The notes under the pieces: generated by a model
What the model was told of the DNA's origin: nothing
Seen by the model: only the letters and a program-made list of their open reading frames with translations
Database searches by the model: none
Origin: Catonia carolina
Taxonomy: Eukaryota; Arthropoda; Insecta; Hemiptera; Achilidae
NCBI GenBank assembly: GCA_035578175.1
Contig: JAQMRL010000001.1
Location: forward strand, 237,723,038 to 237,787,037
DNA length: 64,000 nt
Reading direction: 5' to 3'
Position numbers and translations under genes: made by a program
In this document: in pieces, positions 11,288-24,700 of the stretch
How the letters are laid out: every line of letters begins with the position of its first letter
Numbering within the stretch: the stretch's first letter is position 1

Positions 11288-12352
11288 CCATTTTCTCTTG
11301 CCCTATAAGAATACATAGGGAAGAAAAGTATTGTTTTCATATCGAGTTTTCACCGCATATATAGTTTTGACCAGGCCTCTACATGATTTCAAACAATATA
11401 TCAATGTGTAAACAATATATTTATCTCAAGAACGAATCACGTACGAAGTTGAAACTTGGAACTTAAGTAGGATTAAGTTCCACTACGGGGACCCGACACA
11501 AATTTTTCATCAAAATCGATCAACCATAATAAGTAGTAGTTAATTCGTGCAATTTTTAACTTATTTGCGATTTTCTCAAAAACTGCTTCTACAATTTTTT
11601 TAAAAATCACATCACTTACTACATTTTTATTATCTACATGATATGGGCAAGTGTCATGTATTTGCTGAAATTCTTGGGAGGCTTGTGCTCTCGTGGTAAG
11701 AAATGTTTTTTTTAAGATTGCGGCCTTAATATGCATTCTAGGGCTAAAGTATATCGGTATTATAATGAAAGTTGTAGAATATTTAAATACATACAAATTT
11801 TTTTTTTATAACGCTTAGATTAGTGGTAATTAAGTATTTTTTCGTCAAAATGTGTAAAAAAGTGAATTTTTTTAACATTGCAGCCTTAGTATCCATTTTA
11901 CGATAAAAATGTACACAATTAAATTGTAAAATGTTAGGAAACCTGCAACTTTTATTTCTAACATTTTTTTGTGCAAAGCTTAGTTTAACGACATAATATA
12001 GTAGTAACTTTTTTTACATAAAATGGGTTTTTTTAAGATTGGAGCCTTTGTAAGGATTATACGACAAAAGTGTAATTAATAATGAAAGTTGCAGAACATG
12101 TAAAAACAAAACACCCAACAACTTTTAATTTAAGCATTTTTCTCTACAGTCTAGCTGTTAGTTGCATTACTAATTTTCCATATTTTTAAGTTCTACAGAG
12201 GTTGATTTTCATTATGTGTCATTCACTCATGATTAAAAAATAACTTCTAGTTTTCATTGTACATTGTTTACTCATGATTACAAATAGGTTATATTGTTTG
12301 TAATCTACACTAGCAAGAGAAAGTCGTGTGATTGTTCCACATCAGATTATTT
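11288..12352 (+). mobile_element. Helentron/INE-1-like repeat (family A), about 1.07 kb
   Basis: Plus-orientation copy. The left motif ATTTTCTCTTGCC is at 11290-11302 and the right motif AGCAAGAGAAAGT at about 12312-12324, followed by a degraded palindrome (GTGTGATTGTTCCACAT). Internal blocks (GCGGCCTTAATATGCATT, GCAGCCTTAGTATCCATTTT) match the other copies in order, with an extra internal block. Confidence 0.65.
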
Positions 12353-12404
12353 AAAGAATATTCATTACATCTGATTGTCACACAAAGTTGTAGGGGTAAT
12401 AAAT

Positions 12405-12482
12405 GAAAATAAGGGATGAAATGATACCAGACTTGACTGGGGATCGAACCCAGGACCTTATTTATAGAAGTCAGTTGATTTA
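12405..12482 (-). mobile_element. tRNA-derived SINE fragment, reverse orientation
   Basis: ACCAGACTTGACTGGGGATCGAACCCAGG on the plus strand is the reverse of a box-B region. It has the same flanking words as the copies at 2150 and 45040. Confidence 0.55.
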
Positions 12483-14170
12483 TTAAATTAATGTACAACA
12501 TTAATTAATAAAAGGATGTATTTTTATTTTATCTAAAGTACAGAGCAGCAGTTTTGAACTTTTCTCTCTCTTGTAACACTTAAGGACTTACCATATTTTT
12601 GAGTACCCCCCACCCCATTCAACTGTCAAATTTTCAAAAGTTTGGATAGTTGTGTAGAGGTGTGATATGACTGATAGTGGGTGGGGCTATTAACAATATA
12701 ACAATTCAAGTTGGGCACAAGAAGGGTACTGGACATCATTGTTGTACACCTCAATAACTTTTTATAAATACAGTATGTACTGTCTTGGTTATCATGGATA
12801 ATTGGCACTAGAAGCAATCGGGGTAAAAACTGAAAACTTACCATTTATGAACATTTACTTCTTTTTGGACAATACATTTACATACAAATATTTACAGGTG
12901 GTTTAGTATTTCTTTACAAAAATTTTTATTTATTTTTCTTCACTTTATGTTTGTTTATATCATGGCCTTTAAAGGTAGCATAATCGTGTATTAATCATTT
13001 TATCATCGTTTATCAGCGTGGTTTTGAGCTACTGCTCCAAGTACATCATGATGTTATCCAATGATGACTCATCAAGTAAATACTACTGTTGGGCGTTATT
13101 TAACATAATAAGATTAATAACATGATTACTGGATTGAGCCAGTTATCATGATAAGATGTTACTAAAAACACCCTTTTAGCTGTTACCTTATAACACTGTG
13201 ATTCAAAGTCGTTAAATAATCAGATGTACAAATGACGCTAGTCTGGCTGTTAAAACTAAATAAAGTTATCAATAACCTTTTCGTCTAATAACACCACTTT
13301 TAAGTTTAACTGCATTTTAATACTGTTAATTACACAAAACACAAGGTAGCAAATCTCACAGAATCTCTCACAGACACAAAGTTAAGACAAACAGCACTAT
13401 TTTCTGTAACCAAATACAAACACAGCAAACCAAATGCAATTTTTTTGCATTCACAAGGGTGGCCAGTTGCATTGAATATTTCATGGACGCAGAACAAGGC
13501 ACTGTAGTTACTATACACTGTACACTGAGCCGAGAAGTTAGCAGCCATGCATCCGTAAAGGCGACAATACAATTAAAGCAAGTCAATACTCAAAACAAAC
13601 CGTCCAGCAAGTCATGATGTCACCGGCAAACGGGTTTGTTTTGACTACCATTTTCTGTACCAATAAAGAAACCAATAACCTTTGTACAGAAAATCTACCT
13701 GTTATCGAATAATTTAGTTCACTTTTTTTCTGCATATGTCGTGCTTTTACCTATAACTACACTGTATTGTAGGCTGGACGATCAACATTACAGGTTATAG
13801 AATCCTGTTATCGAACAGGCTGTTATTTTCAGTAACGCGTTATAAAAAAATGGCTTTATTTCCCAACACTAGTAAATACAGTAACAGCCATGCAATCTTA
13901 CAGTTACAGTATAAAATATATATATGTAACTGTATACTTTGAATATTTAAACTTTGATAAGTGTACAATACAGCACAGAGTAGTGTGTAATGTACTGTAT
14001 CTAGATTGCATGTTGTTCAAATACCGTAGATGGGATATTGTGATTTTATGAATAAAAAAAAAAATTTCTGATCCAGATTGGGCCGGATAATATAGACGTC
14101 TGGATAAACGAGGAAGAACTCTATTGTGATTTCATTTTACATTCACTGTTTTCTACCACTAGTGAAATTA
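12483..14170. other. Non-coding DNA
   Basis: Only short frames without recognisable domains. Several GTTATC/GATAAC-containing words recur near 13690-13860 but do not define an element. Confidence 0.45.
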
Positions 14171-14576
14171 TTTTTGTATAAACCCAATATTGGAGTGTTA
14201 TTTTAATTGCACTCTATCTGTTTGGTCCAGGGCTAAAAAAAAATAGTTCTGTTTCTTATCACATAGTCAGCCACTTATATGACTGAACTATTTAAGGACT
14301 AAAGAGGTAGAGGTGTAAAAGACACTAGTCAGAGTTATCTCCTCTGAGAGTAATGAATTTCACTAAGCAGCCAGACCCTGTGGTGAATGAAGTGAAGGTG
14401 TCATTTGCAGGGTGGAAAGTGAGTGCTTTTCGGAGGGCCTGGCATGCTGATAAGCATACTCTTTTAACTCAGTGAGGAAGGCAATGGTAAACCACCTTAC
14501 TCCTCGTTTTTACTTAGTAAAACCTCTAGAGGTTCAAACCAGCCTTTCGGCTGTTGACCTAAACAACAACAAACCC
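14171..14576 (+). repeat. Interspersed repeat family D
   Basis: About 400 bp, shared with 35273-35655, 43877-44267 and an interrupted copy at 28170-28510. Constant words include GAACTATTTAAG, TCTCCTCTGA, CAGCCAGACC, GAGGAAGGCAATGGTAAACC and CTCCTCGTTTT; it ends in a short CAA repeat. All complete copies face the same way. No protein is encoded and no inverted repeats were found. A SINE or LINE 3' end is possible from the simple-repeat tail. Confidence 0.75.
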
Positions 14577-15140
14577 AATATAGAGTGAGAAACAGTTGCA
14601 ATGCTGCAAACTGTTTGATACATGGGTTTCAACTTTTCTTCATGTTTCAGGAACCCCTGAAGTCAAAAAAATTGTGATATTAGTTCTACAACAAAAACTA
14701 CTGAATTGATAAGGCTGAATTGTTAATTCATAAAACAGTGGTTTTATTTGCTGAAAATGTTATTTCTTTCTAACCAAATCCCGAGGAATTTTTGAAATTA
14801 AAACATGTAGCTAAAATAATCCAATCGTCTTTAAAGAGCTATAACAATATTAATCAATCATCCTGAATTAAATGCATTTGGTAGGATGCTTAAGATGGTA
14901 TCTATACGAAGATGTGAGAGAGACTCACACTCATTCTTAAACGTTATTCTCAAAAATATAGCATTATGATTAATTTTAGGAAAAATGCACAAAGTTAAAG
15001 ATAATTTAAAAATGCAACAATTTTTATAATTTGTTCATCCAATGATTAATTTAGCAATTATTCTTAATTTTAATACATAAAAAAACCACATCAAAATCAA
15101 TTTTGCTTTAAAAACTAAAGACTTACAATGCATTTGAAGC
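14577..15140. other. Non-coding DNA
   Basis: AT-rich; nothing recognised. Confidence 0.4.
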
Positions 15141-15144
15141 TTGT

Positions 15145-15745
15145 CAAGAGATATGGTGATTTTCCATGCCATAAATTTTCAAAAATTTCACCAACCTTTT
15201 CAGCTGCCTTGATGCTTCTGATCTACTTATATGTGTTTCGGTGGATCCACTATCATCAAAGTACACATAATATAATTTTAAACTTTAAAACCTACACAAG
15301 ATATAGTATCTTCAATCATCAATACAAAACTGTTCAGTTTTCATAATCTATTCTTTTACATATTTATTGTAGATGGCAGCAGCAGTCATTTAATCATTCT
15401 TAAATTTAATTTGTTCATTCAAAATGTTCTTTGCTCCAACTAATGCCTATATATGTGGAACATGTCATATTTTTCATTTTTATTTTCTTTATTACACTGA
15501 TGTGTTTGTCTTATATTACCAAACTTATGTTTTTCATCTTTTATATGATAAGAAAAACATAAGTTGAAAAATTTAACTGTTTTATATGGATGACTGAAGA
15601 TTATATATATTCAGTAGATTTTAAAGTTCGAAATATTTTGTACACTTTGATGATGGTGGATCCATCAAAACACATGTATATAGATCACAAGGATTAAGGC
15701 AACTGGAAAGGTCTGTGAAATTTTTGAATACAGTATATGCAGAGG
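15145..15745. repeat. Long imperfect inverted repeat around GTGGATCCAC
   Basis: The left arm (about 15145-15345) and right arm (about 15560-15740) are inverted copies. Both contain the core TTTGATGATRGTGGATCCAY followed by a caAAACACAT word, and they align with substitutions over about 180 bp. The same core occurs once more at 29091-29116. This may be two opposed copies of one repeat or a foldback element. Confidence 0.65.
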
Positions 15746-15978
15746 AATTGATTTCAGGTGCAGGATGCATTATAAAGATTAAAACATGTAATCTGCAAGT
15801 GACATATAATTTGAAGTTGATATTATTCAACATATCCTATTATAATTTATTAATAATTTTTTAACTTTTGTAAAAGTTTGTTTTTATTTTGGATCCAATT
15901 ATTCAGTTTATGTTAGCTCAGAGAATATCAAAACAAGAACATGTGTACAGATTTATGATTTGTAGTTTCACAACAAAT

Positions 15979-16844
15979 GTACAAGGGGGGAAACAAAAAA
16001 AAACCGGACTGAGAGTGTGCTGCCATTTGTAGATTTAGTAGAGAAGTCTCCTGCTAGATAGAACTAGTTAAGACCTTCAACAAACAACTGCCCAGATGGC
16101 GTCAGTTTGTAGGTTAAGGTTTGATTATAGTGTTGTGTTTCATCTGTGACATCGTTAAGACAGATTTAAAAGAACAAAGGAGTGTTTGAAATTTTGTTTC
16201 CTGCTTGAAAAATCGACAACGGAAGCTTAACAAATGCTTCAACAGGCTTTCAAGGAAGATGCTATGAGCTGCCACAAGTTTTCGAGTGATTTGGGCGCTT
16301 TAAACGTGGTGATATTAGTGTTGAAGGCCATATTCATTCTGGGCGCCCTTCAACATCTCGAAATGATAAAAACTTGAAAAAATGAACGAGAATCGTCGTT
16401 TCACGATCAACAAAATTTCTGAAGATATAGGCATGAGTTGGAGCTTGTGCCAGCGGATTTTGACTGAGGATTTGGAAATGAGACGTGTTGCCACTCAATT
16501 TGCTCCTTGCCTTCTTAAACAGGATCAACAAAACATTCAACAGAATTGAACCAGGACTTGAAAAACGAGATTGAAAGTGATCCAAACTTTTTGACCAAAG
16601 TAATTACAGGTGATAAGAGTTGGTGTTATGAGTATGACCCAGAAACCAAGCAAGCGTCAAGCCGGTGGAAGATTGGCTTGATGCTTAATGATGTCACAGG
16701 TGGGGAACATGACAACAGTAAGAGAAAAACGATACTACGATCAAACATTAACCTACAAACTGACACTGTCTGGGCAGTTGTTTGTTGAAGGTCTCTACTA
16801 ACTTCATGTAGTGGGAGAACTCTACTATGTCCCTCCTCGTATTC
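15979..16844 (+). mobile_element. Mauritiana-like mariner fossil, internally deleted
   Basis: The outer ends are similar and inverted (TACAAGGGGGGAAAC at 15979; GTCCCTCCTCGTA to 16844). A well-matched inner inverted repeat lies at about 16072-16118 and 16748-16795 (GACCTTCAACAAACAACTGC on the left arm). Transposase pieces lie between: MLQQAFKEDAMSCHKF, GRFKRGDISVEGH, MNENRRFTINKISEDIGMS and then NEIESDPNFLTKVITGDKSW with YDPETKQASSRWK. Several frameshifts and stops are present, and the catalytic second and third Asp blocks are deleted. It is a dead element, older than the 3.6-kb copy and from a different mariner lineage. Confidence 0.85.
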
Positions 16845-17984
16845 ACATACCTAAATTTATTCCTATGCGTAACAAGATACAGAGAGCATACATGCAATTC
16901 TAAACAGGAAATAAAAATTTCATGTACGTTACAAAAAGTAAACAATTTATTTAATATTATAATAATACACAAACAAAAATATTAGAATTACTTAGTTACT
17001 TCTAAAATTACATAATTAAATCTAACATATAAATGCAGAAATGCATTTCATACTAAAATAATTAACACACATATGTTAAATACACAAAATTGTAAAAAAA
17101 TATATATACTTTATTGTAATAAGATGAATAACTTTTAAAAAAATCATAAAAGACGGCTTAAAATTTTTTCTTTTGACAAAAAAATTGTTTCTTAATGATT
17201 AATAACGATTGTTAAAATCTTTGTGATGATTCACAAAACACAGGTGTTGTAGATCATATTATATCATCAATAATGAACACAGAACTACATTTCTTTTTAA
17301 CTGACAAAAATTATTACACCTAAATTTTTAATAATGAAAAGAGCTGTTTAAATATTTATTTTTACTGAATTTGATTATGCATTAAACGGTTTGAACCACA
17401 AACAAGGATTTTTCACAAAAATATAATTTTTTCACAATTTTAATTCCAGGGAAAATTAAATAAATAAAATATTATAAATAAGAAAGGTTTCTTTAGAAAG
17501 ATATTTGATTTTTAATTCCCTTTCTCACTACCTTCAAAATGTTCAGGGGTTTGACAGATATAGATATATAAATAAAACGGTGGAAAAATTTACAAAAAAC
17601 TGTTTGTAACTTTACTAATTAGATCAATAAATTATAGAAAATTAAATAAAAACTAACATTAAAATAACACAAATGATTGCCTCCGATATCAAGAACCATA
17701 ATCTGAGAAATAAACTTACTCTAAGAAAAATGATTATAAGACATTGAATTTTTAATCAAATAATATTATAACACATAAATACTAAAAACTAAAAAAAGTG
17801 CATAACTTAAATCATGTCTAAACATAAACATAAAATTGAACAAAATTTGGATAGGGTAATGTTTATCAATGTGTTAAAAGATTTTTATTTTTAGCTCACT
17901 TTTCTTAAGTTAATATTTAAACAGATTTACAGTTTATTTGTAATCATTCTGAAGAATAAAATGTAATAAAACAGATTGACAAAT
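16845..17984. other. AT-rich non-coding DNA
   Basis: No recognisable coding or structured sequence. Confidence 0.5.
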
Positions 17985-18133
17985 TTTATCCCTACAATGC
18001 ATAGGCCCCGGCTTCAATTCGCAGCTGAGGTCTGTAAATTTTCACAAGTTAAAACCGACTCTTACATAACACATCATAGTCATTAATAACCGAGCTGTTG
18101 ATGCAAATTTAAATAAACCAATAAAAAAAAAAT
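17985..18133 (+). mobile_element. tRNA-derived SINE, 5'-truncated
   Basis: The degraded box B GCTTCAATTCGCAGCTGAGG is followed by the same body as the full copy at 50459: TTCACAAGTTAAAACC, then CCGAGCTGTTGATG, then TTTAAATAAACC and an A tail (about 18121-18133). Confidence 0.75.
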
Positions 18134-18780
18134 TAAGAATTTTAATAAATAATCTGAACATTAAAATATTTTCACAAATAAGTTCCAAAATACTTATACA
18201 ATTAATAATAATAAAAAATTCCAATTTCATGTAACTTAACTTTTTGTTTTTTTTAATTCATTTGTTACTCTATTAGAGCTCTAATTTGTTAATAGCAAAA
18301 AAATTTTTATGACCAGCAGTATAACACTATAAAATCCATTCTAACATTAAACAACCTAATTAAGAAACTAAAATGAATCAGAATAAGTTTACATGAGTAA
18401 TAAAAGATGTGAGAATTCAATAATTTCAAAAGTGAAATATGCAATAATTAGCGGCAGTTTTGTTGAGAATCCAAGATTGATAGAATGAGATGATTATATA
18501 ACAACAGTGTGCACTGCACTAGATTATATTTACACATCTACTGTAGCAGGTGATATAGTACTGTTGCAACACATGACTGTACACACATTAATTCCTCAAT
18601 CTGACGATTAAATAATTTGCTTAGTATGAAAAAATTAACTAATGTGAATTATTGTAATGCATAATTTGCCAGAGCTAATAGAGGTTTGAGTCAACAGTTG
18701 GGCAGTGAGCGGTTTAGTTGATAAGAATTCAACGTCATCTCGGGGCTCTGCCTGCGGCAAGAGGTTGATAGCTAGAGGCG

Positions 18781-18798
18781 ATCAGCGCATGCGCTGAT
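18781..18798. repeat. Perfect 18-bp palindrome
   Basis: ATCAGCGCATGCGCTGAT equals its own reverse complement and lies in a locally GC-rich, CpG-containing patch (18740-18810) in AT-rich surroundings. No repeat or gene assignment. Confidence 0.7.
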
Positions 18799-19281
18799 AA
18801 ACTGCAGCCTGGACTTTGTTTTGTAAACATTGTTAACCTTTTAGTCTATATAGCAAGTCAAGCTCATTTTTATATATTTATTCACTGTATTGTTAATTTT
18901 ATAATTTTTAAAATATTATATTTTTTGCGTAGTCAAACATTCACTTTGTTTTGTTTAAACCCCTTTTTAAAACAATATTCAAAGAATCTCGTTAAAATTT
19001 ACCCTCTAAATTTGGCTGTAAAAACTAATGTAAACCATTGAGTGTAACTACTTATTACCCAAATTACCTAACACAACATCGGTATTGCCCCCCCCCCCCC
19101 AAAAAACATTATCTATAAACGCTGCTGGCTCATATTATGCCCCAAATGTACCAAAAATACTCTACATCAATTTCAAATAAAATTTTTATACATTTTCAAA
19201 CACATATAAATCAAATAAAAATATTAACTTGAGCTGAAACCAATATAAACTAATATTAGATCAACTAAGTAAAATTGTCTT

Positions 19282-19287
19282 TTTATT
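19282..19287 (-). terminator. Candidate polyadenylation signal of the elongase gene
   Basis: AATAAA on the minus strand, about 130 nt after the elongase stop codon. Cleavage would fall 10-30 nt further (about 19250-19270). The call rests only on sequence and position. Confidence 0.45.
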
Positions 19288-19416
19288 TTTAGACATGATT
19301 CTTAAGTTAAGAGACACTTAACAGTAATAATAAATTTAAAAGATACTAAATGAAAGAATAGTTTTTCATATGAACATAAAACTTTGAAGTGTTTTCTGAA
19401 CTGACACAAATAAAAA

Positions 19417-21749
19417 TCACTGTTCCTTTTTCTTTGGACGTAAATATTCTTTCCTGTAAAAATCTAAGAAAAGGAAAAACATGAATATGTCCTGAGGAAT
19501 GAAAGCGGCCAGTAAGACTTTTGGGAAGTTGCAATATGGATTGAACAACGCTAAACTGCAATGTAACGTAGTTAGGACAAACTGAATCTGAAAATAATTA
19601 AAAAAAAAACATTCACAAACAAATTTTTGAAATGCATCCTGTCAACCATTTAATATAAATTACAGAATAAATGAAATTTAACTATCTTTTTTTAGTTTAA
19701 AAAAACTTACGAGCCTTTCGGTGGTAGAACTCGTACATTTTGCTGAGAACCGTGGAACAGACATGCGCACTAGCAGCGGAACACTCTATTCCTCATCTTT
19801 CCTACCACGTACAGTCAAGGTAGGCATACGTAAACAACCCTGTGCTGCATCGAGCACATCAGTATTTACAAAACCCGTTAGTTTAGCGAGAGCCATACTG
19901 TACTGCATGTAGCGCTGTGACAGCAACATCTGCTTCACAGCTCTCAGCAAAATGCAAAAGCTATACCACTTTCTTCAGAGCAAGCAATATTATAGTACTT
20001 GAGTCACAAGTTTGCCTTTGGTTTTAACGAGGGGTAAAGAGGGGAAAATCAGTGTAGATGCGTAACGAGTAGATACAGAAATCATTTGGTTTGAAATTCT
20101 GATTTCAACCAGAAGTGGCCCAAAACCGGAGTCAAGAAATCAAAGTTGAAATTTATAAACAAAAATATTGTCATTCGATTTCTCTAAAAGATTAGATAAA
20201 GAAATCAGTAATGGTTTTTTTCATACGTCAACGGAAAGCCTTTTTAAAAATTGCCACCAGCCATGGGACGCGTCGTCTCATGACAGGGAATAATACTTAA
20301 TAAGGTTTTTTGTTACTTCTGGTTCTGCTGATTAATGCAAATGCAGATGGTAAAAACAGATAAAAATGAGTAATAAACAAATTCTAAACAAGACTAGAAT
20401 AGAACCCGGGGCCCCTCGCATAGAAGTTGTGCAGACCACTAATTTCAATAAGTTTAATTAAGACTAAAACATTGGATTTCGGAAAAATACTCTATTTATT
20501 AATTTAGAAAATTGTTTATCTAAATTAGTATGCAGTGTAAAACTTTCCCATTATTAATTAATTACAAAAGAACAAACACAAAAGTAAATATCTGGATTGT
20601 ACAAAGAAAGTATTAAAATTTTATTAAATAGCACTTGAAAAATAGTGGGTGTTCTTCCATCTAAAACACACAAAGAATAAAATTCTCTTCAGAGATATTT
20701 TGAAAATAAATACATAAAGTGTACTTACCAGTTGTAACTCAGTAATGTGTTTTTTCCACCAAATTGATTTCTTATATTCTGGGTACACAGTTGTCAATAA
20801 ATAATATGAATACATAACCATATGAACAAATGCATTGATAGTACCAAACATGACACCATGACCACCTGCACAGAAAAATAAATAAATAAATAGAAAAACA
20901 AATCAAAACTTACTGAAGTATATATAATAAAAAATCTGGTATGAAACACTCACACAACTTTCTCTTGCCAAAGCAAATAATTTAAACAATATAACCTAAC
21001 ATTAGTAATAAAACATTAGAAATAAACAAAAAACTAACCTCAATAAACATAACCTAATTTTAATCATGAGTGAAAGTCGCAAAATGAAAATCAACCTCAG
21101 TTTGGCTTAAAAATACGGAAAATCACTTTCACGCTAAACTAGGCTCTGTAGTGAAAAATGCTTTAAATAAATGTTGTAGATCTTTTTATTTCCTATAAAA
21201 TTTATTATATACACTTTTGTCGTAAAATGCATTCTAAAGCCGAAATCTTAAAAAAATCGATTTTTCACACGTTTTCGTGAGAAAAAAATCAGAAAATCGC
21301 TAATTACTGCTAAACTTAGCGTTATAAAAAAAATGTTAGAAATAAAAGTTGTAGGTTTTTAAATTCTCTACAAGTTTTATGATACAAATTTTTTCGCTAA
21401 ATTGCATTTAAAAGCCGTAATCTTAAAAAAACTGTTTTTACGTGAAAACAGCCTCACCAAGAATTTCAGCAAACATGACGCCTACCCTATCTTGTAGAGA
21501 ATAAAAAATTGAGTAAAATAGGCGATTTTAAAAAAAATCGTAGGACCAGTTTTTGAGAAAATCGCAAAAAACTGAAAAATTATCCGAATAAACTACTACT
21601 TCCAGTTGACCGATTTTGATGAAAATGTTCGTGTCGCGTCCGGTAGTGGTATGTAACTTAAGTTTCAAGTTCGTACAATGTTCCGTTCTTGAGATATACT
21701 GTTCACACACACACACACATACACACGCACTCGCACACACACACACACA

Positions 21750-21793
<44 letters not shown>

Positions 21794-24700
21794 CACACAC
21801 ACACAGACCAATCGCTAAAAACATGTTTTTTGGGTTCAGGGGGTCTGAAAACGTATAGATCCGGTGAAAACTCGATTTTGAGAAATCGACATGAAAACAA
21901 TACTTTCCTTCCTATATATTCATATAGGCAAGAGAAAGTAAAAAAATCCTTAAAAAAATTAGATAAAAATTTATGAGACAAACACAAATTTTCATTTGTT
22001 GTAAATATAAATTTCAAATTAGAGCTTACTATGCTCTAATTTGAACATTTTGGACAAAACGTGGTTTATAGATTCTATCATTAAAAGAATCATTTTTTGT
22101 TGTATCTGTTAGTACAAGCTAACATAGTTATAAACATTCAGCATTAATTACGTTTTTTAAATTTATTTGTTTATACCTTATGAACCAATAGATAAAAAAA
22201 GTTACAGCTAGTTCAAGCTCATCCCAAAAAATACATGGCACTTTTTTAAATAGATTTTTAATCTGTAACTTTTTTATTATTATTATTTCATTATTCAGAG
22301 GTACATCTTATTGGTATGACAATCTCATTTAAAAAAACTATGACTCGACTAAACGTGTTTTTGTTCTGTTTTATGTTCGACTGTTGTGCACATTACGGCT
22401 AATGCAGACCGTAAAGAGTGATAGATGAGACTGGGTTTTGAAAAAGTGCCAGATCTGAATGGGATCCCTGGAATTGAAGCTATAACTACAGGCCACCCAT
22501 TTAAAAGTGGGGAGAGCTTGAGCTACATCTAGTAACAGTAACTTCTCAAATGTACATACTGGTTCAATTATCTTGGCTTGTAGAATTACTCAGTTCTGAG
22601 ATACAACTAAAACAATAATTATTATGATGTCCTTTCAATATGTTTGGTCTACATGCAAAGATATAAGGTGTGATCAAAAAATACGGTGAATAATTTTATT
22701 ATGAACAAGGAAATAACCTTATATCAAATTTGAATTATTCTCCTTCAAAGAACTCTCCTTGACTAGCTATGCACTTATTCCAATGTTGATTCTATGATTG
22801 GAAGCATTTCTGGAGGGCTTCTGTCAGAAGACCATTCAACTGCTCTATCATGGTCCTTTCAGTGTCAGGAATGGTGTCAAAATGTTTACCTTTAAGGACA
22901 GTTTTTATTTCTGGGAAAAGCCGGAAGTTGCATGGTCCTAAATCTGGAGAGTAAGGCGGATGCGGACAAACAGAAATCTTTTTCTAGGCCAAAAACTCGT
23001 AGATCAGAAGGGAGTTGAGGCACAAGTCAAAAGTCTGGGAACAAATTTTGGACTCGCTCATCTCATTTGCAAATTATTAGTTAAAATTTTTTTCCCGGAC
23101 CCATATGAGACATTCAGTTCTTCGGTAAGCTCTTGAACAGTCAATCACCTGCTTGAACGAAACGGTTTTGCCCCTTTTTTGCATGTTTTTGAGTTTGAAA
23201 GACATCCTAACTGTTGCTCATCTTCAGTCGACTCATTTCCGCTTTCAATTCACTCATACCACTTCAGTTATAATCTATTGTGTATTGGGTGGTTTTTATA
23301 TTATATTATTGTAGTTATCAATAGTACGTGCTACTACACCCCAGATGAGAGTGAACACTCCTGTTGATTGGGTATAAATAGGAACTACTGTAGCAGAACT
23401 GTTTCTAGTACTTTTACTCTCCTGTGGCTCGCCTCATCACTAGTCTGATAGAACTGAGTAGGCCTACAGTGAGAATAAATAAATTTTTGAAATGTATCCT
23501 ACCAACCATTAATATAAAATTACAGTATAAAATAAATGTATAACCTTACCTTTCGTTGCCTCTTAAGTTTAAAAAAACTTACGCATGTTTTGGTGGTACT
23601 ACCTTTTTCAGAGCAATATTATTAAAATTAAAATTTAGAACGATGTTTCCATTCAGTCATTTAGATTAAAACTGTCTTAAATTTCAGTCCTGTATTCATT
23701 TATACTAATTACAATAGATAGCAGCAGCTTCTTTAATTAAATAGTCGTCTTTAGTGTGAATAATAATTTATAAATAACAAATGGGAATAATAATTTTTCT
23801 TCCTTACCATTAGTTAGAATAACATTAGTTGGATAACATTAGTACGTGGTAGTTTTAGTACTTAATAATTATTAAGTACTAAAAGTACCACGTACTTTGT
23901 GTATCAGTACTAATCAGTATTCATACCAAGTTGTATTGTAACATAAAAATCCTGTTCCAACCAAAGATTAAATTCATACCACCTGTTTAATTTTGCTATA
24001 GGATCTACGACGATCAGCCATTTAATTTTTTAAAAGAACCAGTTTGATTTTTAGAGGACAGTTAGTTGTTAACTATGATGGTTATTTAAATATCTTTCTA
24101 CACTAGTAGTTTTGTAAAACTGTACGGCAAGGCGTCACACAGCAATTACCTGATGCATTTGTTTTATTCTATGATGTATTCCTATACCTAACTTCAGTAG
24201 TTTACACAATGCCAATAAGTTCATGTGTAGCACAGGCACAATTATTAGTTTTATATAAAAAATGCAAAGAATCTTTGAAAAGATGAAAGTTCACCTTTAA
24301 TTAAAAAAAAATCGGTCAAAAGAGATACTGAATTGATAATTTAAAAGTAAAAATTCGGCCTAATGTCTTACTATTTAAAAGAATTGTATTCTGAACTTAA
24401 ACTTACCCGCAACATATTTTGTTGCAATCCATGTAGCCATGACCATACCAGTATGATGGTAAACATGTAAGAATGAGACTTGCATAGTTTTCTTTCGTAA
24501 TACCATAAAAACCTATTAACAATAAAAGAAGACAAAACAATAAGTACATAAAATATACTTTAAAAATACAGGTTAATTACTTGTAAATCAAAAACTACAA
24601 AGATTTATACTCTTTATTTTTTGAGTGTTGTTAAAGTACTTCGTAAAATAAACTTCTTTGAGTTTTAGGCTTGGCGATCTTTTAAGCTGTACATTCCATA

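Noticed and set aside
13330..13586. Two overlapping minus-strand frames of 72-80 codons
   Set aside because: Different frames, no domain, no conserved motif; judged as chance.
21616..22017. Three overlapping open frames across the CA/CG repeat
   Set aside because: They are Thr/His or Cys/Val dipeptide runs produced by the microsatellite and carry no domain.
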